A DNA stretch of 64,000 bases, taken from assembly GCF_019797745.1 (NCBI RefSeq), contig NZ_VOSI01000003.1, positions 186,001-250,000 on the forward strand, given 5' to 3'. The position numbers and the translations under genes are program-made. Below the pieces are notes generated by a model. The model saw only the letters and a program-made list of their open reading frames with translations. It had not been told where the DNA came from and searched no databases. This document shows positions 9,365 to 18,002 of the stretch, piece by piece (position 1 is the stretch's first letter; each line of letters opens with the position of its first letter). This DNA comes from Edaphocola aurantiacus (lineage in GTDB: Bacteria > Bacteroidota > Bacteroidia > Chitinophagales > Chitinophagaceae).

Positions 9365-10235
9365 ACTCTTTCAGGTAAGTATCATTCTCCCTCCATTTCG
9401 GGCGCACTTTGATGAACAGTTCCAGGAATACTTTTTTGCCCAGAAACTGCTCAATGCTCTCCCTCGATTTCGTACCCAGTTTTTTGATCATGCTGCCTTT
9501 GTCACCCAGCATAATTATTTTTTGGGTTTCGCGGGTCACCACGATATCGGCACTGATGCGCACAATATGGGGCAGGTCTTTGAAAGACTGTACCAGTACA
9601 GCTGTGTGATATGGAATCTCTTTGTCATACAGCATATATATCTTTTCGCGGATCAGCTCCGAAACAAAGAAACGGGTAGGCCGGTCAGAGATATCATCTT
9701 CAGGGAAGAAAGGCGGATTCTCCGGTAAGAATTCCAGTACTGCAGGCAGAATTTTATCGGTATTGATCTTTTTCGTAACTGATATCGCCAGTGTTTTATT
9801 AGGTTTTATTTTCTCCGTAAATGCCGCTATAAGGCGCTCCTGTTCTGCTTTATCTTTGATCAGGTCTATTTTGTTGATCAGCAGAATGGTTGGCGATTTT
9901 AATTTCAGGATGGAAATGATTTCCGCAAAGCCATCAATGCTTTCTGTCGCATCGGCCATCAACAGGGCCACGTCCGAATCCTCCATCGCACTCTTTACCT
10001 GCTGCATCATTTTATTGTGCAGTTTATACTTCGGGTTAATGATGCCCGGCGTATCTGAAAAGATGATCTGGTAATTTTCTTCTGTGATAAAGCCCAGTAT
10101 GCGATGGCGCGTGGTCTGTACCTTAGGCGAGATGATCGCGAGAGACTCACCGATCATTGCGTTCAGTAAAGTAGACTTACCAGCATTGGGCGGTCCGAAG
10201 ATATTGACAAATCCGGCTTTGTGTTGTGTATCCAT
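9354..10235 (-). CDS. era: GTPase Era
   Basis: Era binds 16S rRNA and assists assembly of the 30S subunit. The 293-residue protein has G1 GPPNAGKST (residues 13-21), G3 DTPG, G4 NKID and a C-terminal KH RNA-binding domain (from about residue 200). The ATG at 10235 (MDTQHKAGFVNIFG) is the true start: the open frame continues upstream to 10421, but that part is the antisense of an initiator tRNA gene. Confidence 0.96.
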   Translation of the reverse strand: MDTQHKAGFVNIFGPPNAGKSTLLNAMIGESLAIISPKVQTTRHRILGFITEENYQIIFSDTPGIINPKYKLHNKMMQQVKSAMEDSDVALLMADATESIDGFAEIISILKLKSPTILLINKIDLIKDKAEQERLIAAFTEKIKPNKTLAISVTKKINTDKILPAVLEFLPENPPFFPEDDISDRPTRFFVSELIREKIYMLYDKEIPYHTAVLVQSFKDLPHIVRISADIVVTRETQKIIMLGDKGSMIKKLGTKSRESIEQFLGKKVFLELFIKVRPKWRENDTYLKEYGY

Positions 10236-10312
10236 GTATATGCAAAGATAGCGGATGCAAATTATTTTTGGATTAATTATCAAAAAGATTTGGCAGAGTA
10301 AAAAAAGAGTTC

Positions 10313-10320
10313 TACTTTTG
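10313..10320 (+). promoter_or_regulatory. Promoter -7 box of the first initiator tRNA
   Basis: TACTTTTG, with TTG at 10290-10292 giving a 20-base spacer, a textbook Bacteroidota promoter. The tRNA begins 12 bases later. Confidence 0.75.
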
Positions 10321-10332
10321 CACCCACAACAG

Positions 10333-10404
<72 letters not shown>

Positions 10405-10410
10405 CTCCGC

Positions 10411-10446
10411 AAAAGAGACATGTATAACGCATGTCTCTTTTTTTGT
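10411..10446 (+). terminator. Terminator of the first initiator tRNA
   Basis: Twelve-bp arms AAAAGAGACATG and CATGTCTCTTTT with a 7-nt loop and a long T run, directly after the tRNA. Confidence 0.85.
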
Positions 10447-10513
10447 GTTAATCTTTCCCTACGCTCAATCGTTTTTCTTAAACCAGCTTAAGTTTTTAAA
10501 AACAAGGCAGGTC

Positions 10514-10521
10514 TACATTTG
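10514..10521 (+). promoter_or_regulatory. Promoter -7 box of the DoxX-like gene
   Basis: TACATTTG fits TAnnTTTG. An alternative TTG start at 10519 falls inside this box, which supports the ATG at 10540 as the real start. Confidence 0.6.
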
Positions 10522-10539
10522 CACTTTAACGGAGTCGAT

Positions 10540-11007
10540 ATGAAGCATGTACACAGCAGCGATTGGGCGCAACTATTTTTAAGGATCGCGCTTTCCTTAG
10601 CACTATTATCGGCGGTTGCAGACCGGCTGGGCATGTGGCCGGTAGAATATGCGGTCTGGGGTAATATGGATAAATTTATCGAATACACAGGGCAGATCAC
10701 CTCCTTTCTGCCTGCGGGAATGCAGAACATCAATGCTAACCTGGCGACCTTTGCAGAGACAATCCTTGGCCTATTGCTCATCGCAGGCTTTAAAACCAGA
10801 TGGGTAGCCATGCTTACAGGTATCCTGCTCATGATCTTTGCCATTTCCATGACCATAACATTAGGTATAAAATCAACATTCGACTATTCTGTCTGGGTCG
10901 GTAGTGCAGCAGCCTTTTTATTAAGCAGCCAGAAAGTATTTACCTACAGCATGGATAGCCTTATAGAGAAGGAAAGGAAGTATAAGCAGGCCATAAAAAG
11001 TAACTGA
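10540..11007 (+). CDS. DoxX-like integral membrane protein
   Basis: A 155-residue protein with four hydrophobic segments (about 13-30, 55-80, 85-105 and 112-128), including LLLIAGFKTRWVAMLTGILL, the layout of DoxX/DUF417-like proteins. The start is fixed by a GGAG sequence at 10531-10534 and a -7 box just upstream. DoxX members are linked to oxidoreduction, but no activity can be assigned. Its stop codon overlaps the left end of a repeat element. Confidence 0.75.
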   Translation: MKHVHSSDWAQLFLRIALSLALLSAVADRLGMWPVEYAVWGNMDKFIEYTGQITSFLPAGMQNINANLATFAETILGLLLIAGFKTRWVAMLTGILLMIFAISMTITLGIKSTFDYSVWVGSAAAFLLSSQKVFTYSMDSLIEKERKYKQAIKSN

Positions 11008-11585
11008 GTATCCGCTTTTAGGAAACAATACTAAATATTACTCTTTTGGTTTCCACCTATACTTATTGGTACCTTTTGCCTTGATGCAAAAGGTAGCGCC
11101 AAAAAATCAAGGCTGTATAAATCCCTGGCTAAAAACCAATGTGTCGGTCGGTTGCAAACCAGAACGCTGCGCTCAGACAGTGGTTTCCGACTTAATCGAC
11201 CGAGTCAATGATTTTATTAACGCCGGATTTATAAGGCCATTTGGAGCGATCTGCACGGTACGGATCGCTTATTGTTTTCATCACAGCGATAGCCATTTTG
11301 GTTGGAGCTCTGCGATCGTTGAGCAGCGAACGCATCACACGTTAAGCTCAGACGATCAATGCACGCAACGGTACAAAATGGCGGTGCTTTGCAATCGCAT
11401 TGATGAAAACAAAGGCATTTTTGGTCCTTTTGTTGCCGGACAAAAGGACGGACAAGATAGGTTACTACATGCGGATAGTCAGTGAAAATTAGAATGGCTA
11501 CCAGTAATGTGGGCAATTATTTTTCTTCTTATCTATGGAAGCTAAATAAGTAATGTAAGTCTTTATTTCCTGAAAGCAAATACTC
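11006..11585 (+). repeat. Dispersed MITE-like repeat, copy 1 (full length)
   Basis: About 580 bases bounded by imperfect inverted repeats of about 50 bases: GAGTATCCGCTTTTAGGAAA at the left and, on the other strand from 11585, GAGTATTTGCTTTCAGGAAA. The interior (from ACCTTTTGCCTTGATGCAAA near 11070) recurs at 20.5 and 22.6-23.0 kb. An open frame at 11066-11485 is not conserved in frame in the other copies, so I read this as non-coding. The left end overlaps the DoxX stop codon. Confidence 0.8.
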
Positions 11586-11598
11586 AATAAAAATGATG

Positions 11599-11645
11599 AA
11601 GCGGTATACCGTCGAGCTATAGGCTTACCGGTATACCGCTTTATG
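11599..11645 (-). terminator. Terminator of the DUF1801 gene
   Basis: Thirteen-bp arms AAGCGGTATACCG (11599-11611) and CGGTATACCGCTT (11629-11641), with A-rich sequence beyond on the plus strand. Confidence 0.65.
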
Positions 11646-11659
11646 TAGTGCATTGATGC

Positions 11660-12115
11660 CTATCGTTGCAGGTTATGCTCGTATATGCTTACCCAATCCG
11701 CAATACTCATTTTTGTAGCTAGTTCAGCAATCAGATCAAAGGGTATCTGATCCGGTTTTTTGAATCGGATACAGCTCTTTCCCATATCCAGCTTGGTTTT
11801 GCTGTGTTTAGGGTATTCGTTTACAAACCAGTCATGTAATTCCTTATCGGCATATAGTCCCATATGATACAAGGCAATAAAATTTTTCTGTGAGGCAATA
11901 TTGATAAAAGGAAGGGCTAGTTTCGGATCACAGTGATAGCCTTTTGGATAAATACTGTGTGGTACCACAAAAGCGATCATTCCATAACCTACCGTTTCAG
12001 AAAAGCCCTCAGGCAGATTTTTGGATATAACCCGTTTCAGTTCATATACGGCCTGTTTTCTGTCTTCCGGCAGTTGATCTATATATTGCTCTGGTGAGCT
12101 GGCTTCTATTTTCAT
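11660..12115 (-). CDS. DUF1801 (YdhG-like) protein
   Basis: A 151-residue protein with the DUF1801 pattern: N-terminal PEDRKQAVYELKRVI helix, central GYGMIAFVVP strand, FIAL(Y)HMGLY core and a C-terminal stretch with KSCIRFKKPDQIPFDLI. The fold is related to iron-binding CyaY-like and YjbR proteins, but the cellular role is unknown. It is a single-gene unit with its own terminator. Confidence 0.85.
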   Translation of the reverse strand: MKIEASSPEQYIDQLPEDRKQAVYELKRVISKNLPEGFSETVGYGMIAFVVPHSIYPKGYHCDPKLALPFINIASQKNFIALYHMGLYADKELHDWFVNEYPKHSKTKLDMGKSCIRFKKPDQIPFDLIAELATKMSIADWVSIYEHNLQR

Positions 12116-12235
12116 ATGCTGTTAGAAATATTGTTGTACACTGGAGCACTGTTCCCGATCAGTCCGGCTTCAGTGCTGAAATACAAATAGAATCAATTTT
12201 GCAGTTTTGTTCAAATATATTTTAGGAATAAAGGC

Positions 12236-12748
12236 TTAGAATAAGCTTGGCATCCTGAGCTCCTGTTCCAGGGAAAGCAGCAGGGACTTACGGTCCAGGC
12301 CACCGGCAAAACCGACCAGTTTGCCCGAGGCGCCAATCACCCGATGACAGGGAACGATAATCGCCACCGGATTTTTATTCAGCGCACCACCGACTGCACG
12401 TACCGCTTTTATATCACCCAGTATCCTGGCCAGTTCTCCGTAGGTTCTTGTTTTACCATAAGGAATCTGTAACAGCGCTTCCCATGCCCTGATCTGAAAT
12501 TCCGTTCCCTGAAGGTCGAGCGGCAAATCAAAACCGGTTCTTATCCGCGCAAAGTACTCTCCTAGTTGCCTTTCTGCGGCCAGTAGTATAGGCGCATGTT
12601 CACTATGCACTGCACCGGGTAGTTTGGTTCGGCAATAATCCTCGCCCTCCCATAAAACAGCCACCAGGCCTTTATCAGAGGCCACCAGCCGTATGGTACC
12701 AACCGGCGAGGGCATGTCTTTATAGTTCAAAAGGTTCGACGCTTTCAT
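12236..12748 (-). CDS. ogt: Methylated-DNA--protein-cysteine methyltransferase
   Basis: This suicide repair enzyme transfers alkyl groups from O6-alkylguanine to its own cysteine. The 170-residue protein has the active-site VPCHRVIG motif, the preceding RAVGGALNKNP DNA-binding helix and a closing GLDRKSLL segment. The start at 12748 overlaps the MFS gene by 29 bases; an internal ATG at 12715 would avoid the overlap and cannot be excluded. It is the last gene of a tetR-MFS-ogt unit. Confidence 0.93.
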   Translation of the reverse strand: MKASNLLNYKDMPSPVGTIRLVASDKGLVAVLWEGEDYCRTKLPGAVHSEHAPILLAAERQLGEYFARIRTGFDLPLDLQGTEFQIRAWEALLQIPYGKTRTYGELARILGDIKAVRAVGGALNKNPVAIIVPCHRVIGASGKLVGFAGGLDRKSLLLSLEQELRMPSLF

Positions 12749-14156
12749 GAATAAGTTCTTTGCTGTTTTTACGACGTGTGGTGCGGGCAGAAGGCAATAA
12801 CTGCAACATGATGCCTACCATCGCCACACAGACCAGGATTGCAATTACACCGGCCTTATATGCCATCTGCCAGCTCTGTTGAGAGAAGTAGAAGAATATG
12901 CCGCCAATGATGCTTACCCCCAATGCAGAGGCTGTTTGCTGAAATGTGGAATAGATTCCCGCTGCTGCACCTGCATATTGTGAAGGTACATTTTTAAGGG
13001 CCAGGTTCAGCAGAGAGGGGAGTACCAATCCGTTACCAAAACCCCAAAGGCCCATCAGGCCTATAATAGCCCAGGTATTGATGCCCGGTTTCCATACAGT
13101 CATCTGCAAATAAAATGCAGCGGCCAGTACCAGAACACCCACCTGTAATACCCGTTTGCCATAAGTTACGATCATCCCTGACGCCAGTACAGATGATATG
13201 ATAAACAAAATGCCCGGAGCGATAAAATACAGACCACAATCTACAGCCGAAACACCAAGACCGTTCTGGATGTATACCGCACTCAGCAACAGGTAGGCCG
13301 TATGCAGCATAAAGTGGAACAGCACTGCTATCAGGCCGATATTGAAGTCCTTAATTTTAAATAAACGTACATCAATTAGGGGATTACGGTTAGTCTTCAG
13401 CTTCATGCGCTGATTATAGATAAAGAATGCAAAGAGTACTGCAGATAAGACAAATAACGCAATGCTCCATAAGGGCCAGCCCGCTTCACGTCCCTCGATC
13501 AATGGATAGATCAGGCTGAACAGGGCTGTTGTCAGAATGAAGATACCGGTATAATCAAATTTAGTACGCTGATGTTTTTCCGTTTCGGTTACATATTTAT
13601 GAGTGGCCCATAGGGTAACAATGCCTATCGGAAGATTGATAAAGAAGATCAGCCTCCAGCCTTCAATGGCCCAATGGGTTTCGGAAAGGTAACCGCCCAG
13701 CACCTGTCCTATTACCGCGGCTGTACCTAGGGTGATACCGTACAGGCCGAATGCTTTGGCTCGTTCTTTAGTTTCGGTAAATAGTACCTGTATAAAAGCG
13801 ATGGTCTGCGGTACCATAAATGAAGCACTAAGCCCTTGCAGGAATCGTGTAATATTTAATTGCAGGGCAGACTCAGACAAGCCACAGAGGGAGGAGGTTA
13901 TCGTAAAGGCAAACATACCCCAGAAGAAAACCTTCTTACGTCCGAAATGATCGCCCGCTCTACCACCAGTAATCAGGAATGCTGCATAACCAAGGAGGTA
14001 GCCGGCAATGACCAGCTGGATTTCAGCATCTGTCGCATGTACCCCTTTCTTAATAGAGGGTACGGCAATGTTTATAATGAATACGTCTATAACGGAAAGT
14101 AAAGGGGCTGATAATACAATGGCCAGTTCCAGCCATTTGTTTTTTACATCTTTCAT
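12720..14156 (-). CDS. MFS drug efflux transporter, DHA2/EmrB type
   Basis: A 478-residue inner-membrane antiporter with about 14 hydrophobic segments. The MFS motif is GGRAGDHFGRKK (between TM2 and TM3), and motif C of antiporters appears as the GxxxGxxxGG-like stretch GTAAVIGQVLGG near residue 150. DHA2 members export drugs and dyes using the proton gradient. Its ATG overlaps the tetR stop by one base (TGATG), so it is translationally coupled to the adjacent repressor. Confidence 0.92.
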   Translation of the reverse strand: MKDVKNKWLELAIVLSAPLLSVIDVFIINIAVPSIKKGVHATDAEIQLVIAGYLLGYAAFLITGGRAGDHFGRKKVFFWGMFAFTITSSLCGLSESALQLNITRFLQGLSASFMVPQTIAFIQVLFTETKERAKAFGLYGITLGTAAVIGQVLGGYLSETHWAIEGWRLIFFINLPIGIVTLWATHKYVTETEKHQRTKFDYTGIFILTTALFSLIYPLIEGREAGWPLWSIALFVLSAVLFAFFIYNQRMKLKTNRNPLIDVRLFKIKDFNIGLIAVLFHFMLHTAYLLLSAVYIQNGLGVSAVDCGLYFIAPGILFIISSVLASGMIVTYGKRVLQVGVLVLAAAFYLQMTVWKPGINTWAIIGLMGLWGFGNGLVLPSLLNLALKNVPSQYAGAAAGIYSTFQQTASALGVSIIGGIFFYFSQQSWQMAYKAGVIAILVCVAMVGIMLQLLPSARTTRRKNSKELIHESVEPFEL

Positions 14157-14719
14157 CAGATTAATTTTTTAATGATTTTTTTTGCTGCCTTCAGTTCCGC
14201 AGTCTGTTTAAATACCGATACGCTGGTAAGCGCCCCTTCCAGGGTGAAGAATATTAATTCGCTCAGTTCCTGATCAGTCAGGTTTTTCTGGTGGCCGGAG
14301 GCTGCAACCAGTTTTTTGATAATAGACTTGCTATGGACTTTCGTAGCCTGTATTTCAGCCAATACACGCGGGTCGCTGGTTCCGGCCTCATCATTTGCTT
14401 TTATAAACGGGCATCCTCCAAACTGTCTGATCTCCTGGCGTTCGATGTGGTAATCAAAAATAGCCAGCAGCTTATCTTTAGGATCGGTCACCTTATCTAT
14501 GGCCGCTTGCAGGCGGCTATGCCAGCGTTCATGTGTGCGTTGGATATAAGCAACCAGCAGATCCGTCTTTGTCTCGAAGTGTTTGTACAAAGATGCTTTG
14601 GCAATATCAGCTTCCTCTATAACCTGGTTTATGCCGGTATTACTATAGCCCTGAGTATAGAATAAACGCTCTGCAGTATCAAGAATCTTGTCAATAACGA
14701 CTTGTCCTCTTTGTTTCAT
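14156..14719 (-). CDS. TetR-family transcriptional repressor
   Basis: A 187-residue regulator. Residues 5-50 form the TetR helix-turn-helix (ILDTAERLFYTQGY, then GINQVIEEADIAKASLYKHF), followed by a helical ligand-binding domain. I chose the ATG at 14719 (MKQRGQVVIDKI) because the longer frame to 14872 runs through the promoter and operator. It heads the tetR-MFS-ogt operon and most likely autoregulates it through the palindrome just upstream. Confidence 0.92.
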   Translation of the reverse strand: MKQRGQVVIDKILDTAERLFYTQGYSNTGINQVIEEADIAKASLYKHFETKTDLLVAYIQRTHERWHSRLQAAIDKVTDPKDKLLAIFDYHIERQEIRQFGGCPFIKANDEAGTSDPRVLAEIQATKVHSKSIIKKLVAASGHQKNLTDQELSELIFFTLEGALTSVSVFKQTAELKAAKKIIKKLI

Positions 14720-14723
14720 TATG

Positions 14724-14761
14724 CAAAGATAGATATTAAATAGACAGAATTGTCTATTTAA
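14724..14761 (-). promoter_or_regulatory. Promoter and TetR operator of the efflux operon
   Basis: The -7 box TATCTTTG reads on the minus strand at 14731-14724. Immediately upstream is a palindrome with 11-bp arms, TTAAATAGACA (14736-14746) and TGTCTATTTAA (14751-14761), around a 4-base centre. It fills the space between the -33 and -7 elements, so a bound repressor would block polymerase. Confidence 0.8.
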
Positions 14762-14890
14762 TAAAAATATTTTAACATAGCGCATGATGTTTCGCATTCC
14801 GGGATGTCTTAGAATAGCTGCGCTATGATTGGTTATGCTTATATTTATAGTATAATAATGCATCAATCTCATGAGTTAAACCTTTGCGAT

Positions 14891-15502
14891 ATGAACAAAA
14901 ACAAAACAAGGATATTCAGTCCCATAATGATCGTGGTATTGGTGGCAGTTACCTTACTCATTCTTTTTTCCGATACCATCTTCTCTTCCCGCTCGGAATT
15001 TGATGTTGTAGACAAGCCCAATGATAAAATGATTGCTATGTTCAATACGGAAATAGATAAAGAGATAGATAACCATACGCAAAGTGCAAGCTACCCGGGT
15101 TATATTCCGGAAAGCAGGCAGAATGTAGTCCTTTACCTGAAAACATTACGCTCTATTGAGGGCTATGCCCGTTATGGTGTGCAGTCTACAAAACCACATA
15201 ACTATATTGAGTTGAAACTAATATTCACAGACGGAAGCATTAAGAAAGAGGTCTATACGGGCTACAGTGTATCAGGCCTTATGGGACCATCCATATTAAT
15301 GAAAGTAGATATGGACAATGGCCGGGCTGTAAAAGTCTACACGAACGGACAGGAAAAGAAAGGTTCACCGGAATGGGTAATACCCGAAATAAATATGCTT
15401 ATCAATAAAGCTATTGCATACGATATAAACCAGCACCATAATCATTACTTCGCACCGGAGAAGACGCAGAAAGATTTTGAAAAGGAATGGGAAAAGCAGT
15501 AA
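14891..15502 (+). CDS. Membrane-anchored protein of unknown function
   Basis: A 203-residue protein with one N-terminal membrane span (PIMIVVLVAVTLLILF) and a soluble domain presumably outside the cytoplasm. I see no recognised domain. The ATG at 14891 (MNKNKTRIFSP) is preferred over one 66 bases upstream because the hydrophobic segment then sits in signal-anchor position. It is transcribed divergently from tetR and ends at a strong terminator. The high share of charged residues at the C-terminus (KDFEKEWEKQ) is the only other feature. Confidence 0.65.
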   Translation: MNKNKTRIFSPIMIVVLVAVTLLILFSDTIFSSRSEFDVVDKPNDKMIAMFNTEIDKEIDNHTQSASYPGYIPESRQNVVLYLKTLRSIEGYARYGVQSTKPHNYIELKLIFTDGSIKKEVYTGYSVSGLMGPSILMKVDMDNGRAVKVYTNGQEKKGSPEWVIPEINMLINKAIAYDINQHHNHYFAPEKTQKDFEKEWEKQ

Positions 15503-15529
15503 TGCAGGTATTCCTTTAAATCAGTGAAA

Positions 15530-15565
15530 ACAAATACCGTCCGGGTTTCGGGCGGTATTTGTTTT
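15530..15565 (+). terminator. Terminator after the membrane-anchored protein
   Basis: Arms ACAAATACCGTCC and GGGCGGTATTTGT with a short loop and a following TTTTG. Confidence 0.75.
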
Positions 15566-15676
15566 GTGGCTAAACTGGATTAAGATAAGTTTTGGAGGCT
15601 TTATAGATAAAAAATAGCGGGCTTTTAAGCAAAGAAATCTGGGCTTTTCGGCAAACCTGCAGAATGCTTATCGAAG

Positions 15677-15684
15677 TAATTTTG
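15677..15684 (+). promoter_or_regulatory. Promoter -7 box of the aldehyde dehydrogenase cluster
   Basis: TAATTTTG fits TAnnTTTG and lies 47 bases before the ATG at 15732. A longer start at 15684 would begin inside the box. Confidence 0.6.
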
Positions 15685-15731
15685 TGTTTGAAATAACGAT
15701 GCTCTTTGTGGCTCGTTTTAAAAGCAACAAA

Positions 15732-17147
15732 ATGAAAATAATCAATCAGCATTATGTCAATGGAAGATTCATTCCTTCGACTGGTACAGAGGAGATGGAC
15801 ATCATCAATCCTTCTGATGGTGGCCTAATTGGTAAAGTAGTATTGGGCAATGAGCAGGATATAGCAACTGCAATAGCTGCTGCTTCGGCTGCTTTGCCCA
15901 CTTTTGCGCAAACAAGCAGCGCACAACGTATGGATTATCTGCAGCGCCTGCATGATGCTCTAATGGAGCGGATCGACGATCTGCAGGAGGCAACTACGAC
16001 CGAGTATGGTGCTACAGTACAGCGGTCCCGCTGGTCAAACCAGTATGCAGCAGAAACGTTCCTGTATTTTAAAGACATCCTTAAGGATTTTGAGTTTGAG
16101 CGCAACATTGGTCAGTCTACCATATCCATGGTACCGGTAGGAGTTACTGCAATCATGACTGCATGGAATGCCAATTCGGGGTCTATCAGCGTGAAGCTGG
16201 CTGCGGCTATTGCTGCAGGGTGTACTGTGGTGATCAAGCCCAGTGAAATGAGCGCTATACAGTCGCAGGTATTGGCCGAATGTTTTGATCGTGCAGGCCT
16301 TCCTCCGGGAGTGATCAATATGGTGCATGGTAGAGGCGATGTACTGGGTACCGTATTATCTACACATTCTGCTGTAGCTAAGATCCTGTTCACAGGGTCT
16401 ACCTTTGTCGGCAAGATCATTGCGCGGAATGCAGTAGATACCATGAAACGCGTAACGCTTGAACTCAGTGGCAAATCACCCAATATCATTCTTGATGATG
16501 CCCATTTGGAGACCGCTATACCGATGGCGGTAAATGCCGCCTTTATGAATAGCGGTCAGGCCTGTATTGCAGGTACCCGGCTATTGGTGCCGGAAGCACT
16601 GCTGCCCGGGGTTAAGCGCATCCTGCTGGAGACCGTTGCCAAACAAACAGTAGGCGATCCGCGCGATGAACATACAGTCATAGGTCCGATGGCCAGTCAG
16701 AAACAGTTTGATCGCATACAGCATTATATCAACCTGGGTATAGAAGAAGGGGCAGAACTTTTAGCAGGTGGTCCGGGTAAACCAGCGGGATTGCAGGACG
16801 GGTTTTATGTCAAACCCACTATATTTACAGGAGTAAATAACAATATGACAATTGCTCAGGAAGAGATCTTCGGTCCTGTATTATCGGTTATTGCTTATAC
16901 AACAGAAGAAGAGGCTATCGCCATTGCCAATGATACCATTTATGGCCTGCATGCATATGTAAGTTCATCAGATATGGAACGGGCCCGCAAAGTTGCCGCT
17001 CAGATTAATGCAGGACGGGTGGCCATCAATACCATCTATCATGATGCACGGGCACCATTCGGTGGATTTAAACAGTCCGGTGTAGGCAGAGAAGGAGGCG
17101 TTTATGGACTGGAAGAACAATTAGAACCAAAAGTAATCATCAGCTGA
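15732..17147 (+). CDS. NAD(P)-dependent aldehyde dehydrogenase
   Basis: A 471-residue aldehyde dehydrogenase, oxidising an aldehyde to an acid. The catalytic glutamate lies in LELSGKSPNI, the nucleophilic cysteine in NSGQACIAGTR, and the cofactor fold shows FTGSTFVGK and IKPSEMSAIQ. Its closest character is the broad-substrate betaine/benzaldehyde-type group; the substrate is not predictable. An AraC regulator starts 6 bases downstream and an SDR follows, so the three form an inducible catabolic or detoxification cluster. Confidence 0.92.
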   Translation: MKIINQHYVNGRFIPSTGTEEMDIINPSDGGLIGKVVLGNEQDIATAIAAASAALPTFAQTSSAQRMDYLQRLHDALMERIDDLQEATTTEYGATVQRSRWSNQYAAETFLYFKDILKDFEFERNIGQSTISMVPVGVTAIMTAWNANSGSISVKLAAAIAAGCTVVIKPSEMSAIQSQVLAECFDRAGLPPGVINMVHGRGDVLGTVLSTHSAVAKILFTGSTFVGKIIARNAVDTMKRVTLELSGKSPNIILDDAHLETAIPMAVNAAFMNSGQACIAGTRLLVPEALLPGVKRILLETVAKQTVGDPRDEHTVIGPMASQKQFDRIQHYINLGIEEGAELLAGGPGKPAGLQDGFYVKPTIFTGVNNNMTIAQEEIFGPVLSVIAYTTEEEAIAIANDTIYGLHAYVSSSDMERARKVAAQINAGRVAINTIYHDARAPFGGFKQSGVGREGGVYGLEEQLEPKVIIS

Positions 17148-17152
17148 TCATT

Positions 17153-17983
17153 ATGGAATGCAAAAATGACCACTCAGGAAATAGTGTAAAGGATCCCGGT
17201 ATGGGGCCCAGAATAGTATTGAATAGCTATTCCGGTGCCAATATCGAAGGTGAAGCTTTTGTGGTCGACCATATCTTCAGTTATATCCTGCAGGGTAAAC
17301 AGGATGTCTGGCTTGCCGATCAGCAATACGCCTATCGTGAAGGAGACTTTCGCTTCTTCAGAAGGAACCAGCTTACTAAATACGTCAAAAGTACAACTGA
17401 CGGCAGTTTCAGGTCTATAGCCGTACATATCGATCAGTCCACATTAAGGGAGATGAGCGAGCAATACGGGCTGAAGGCCGACGGAAGTTTTCCTCCTGAA
17501 GTACCAATGCTGATACAGTCCGATATCCTGTTGAAGGGTTATGTTGACTCATTAGTTCCTTATCTCCAGCAGCAACAGCCAGATGAACGCATTGTTGCTT
17601 TGAAAACAAGAGAGCTTGTTTTGCTGCTTATACAACATAATCCCGGGTTTAAAAATGCACTTTTCGACTTTAGTGAGCCGGGCAAGATAGACCTGGAAGC
17701 CTTTATGAACAGCCATTACAGGTATAATGTACCTATGGATCGGTTTGCCTTCCTTACAGGGCGTAGTCTTTCGGGATTCAAGCGCGATTTTGAAAAAATA
17801 TTTCATATCAGCCCGAGCAGATGGTTGGTACAAAAGCGGTTGGAAGCCGCCCGTTTCCTGATCGAAGAGCGAAAAGAAAAACCTTCTGATGTGTACCTGG
17901 ACCTGGGTTTCGAGGATCTCTCACATTTCTCTTTTGCCTATAAAAAGGCTTTTGGTTATGCACCAAATAAAAAATATTCATAG
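17153..17983 (+). CDS. AraC-family transcriptional regulator
   Basis: A 276-residue regulator with an N-terminal cupin-like sensing domain (about 20-150) and a C-terminal double helix-turn-helix: DRFAFLTGRSLSGFKRDF, then the conserved VYLDLGFEDLSHFSFAYKKA and FGYAPNKK ending. It lies between the aldehyde dehydrogenase and the SDR, the usual place for a pathway activator. The inducer is unknown. Confidence 0.92.
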   Translation: MECKNDHSGNSVKDPGMGPRIVLNSYSGANIEGEAFVVDHIFSYILQGKQDVWLADQQYAYREGDFRFFRRNQLTKYVKSTTDGSFRSIAVHIDQSTLREMSEQYGLKADGSFPPEVPMLIQSDILLKGYVDSLVPYLQQQQPDERIVALKTRELVLLLIQHNPGFKNALFDFSEPGKIDLEAFMNSHYRYNVPMDRFAFLTGRSLSGFKRDFEKIFHISPSRWLVQKRLEAARFLIEERKEKPSDVYLDLGFEDLSHFSFAYKKAFGYAPNKKYS

Positions 17984-18002
17984 CATAAAAATCAATTAAA
18001 AG

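Noticed and set aside
11066-11485. Open frame in repeat copy 1 and a similar one at 22652-22927
   Set aside because: The shared peptide segment shifts frame between copies, so the repeat is not coding.
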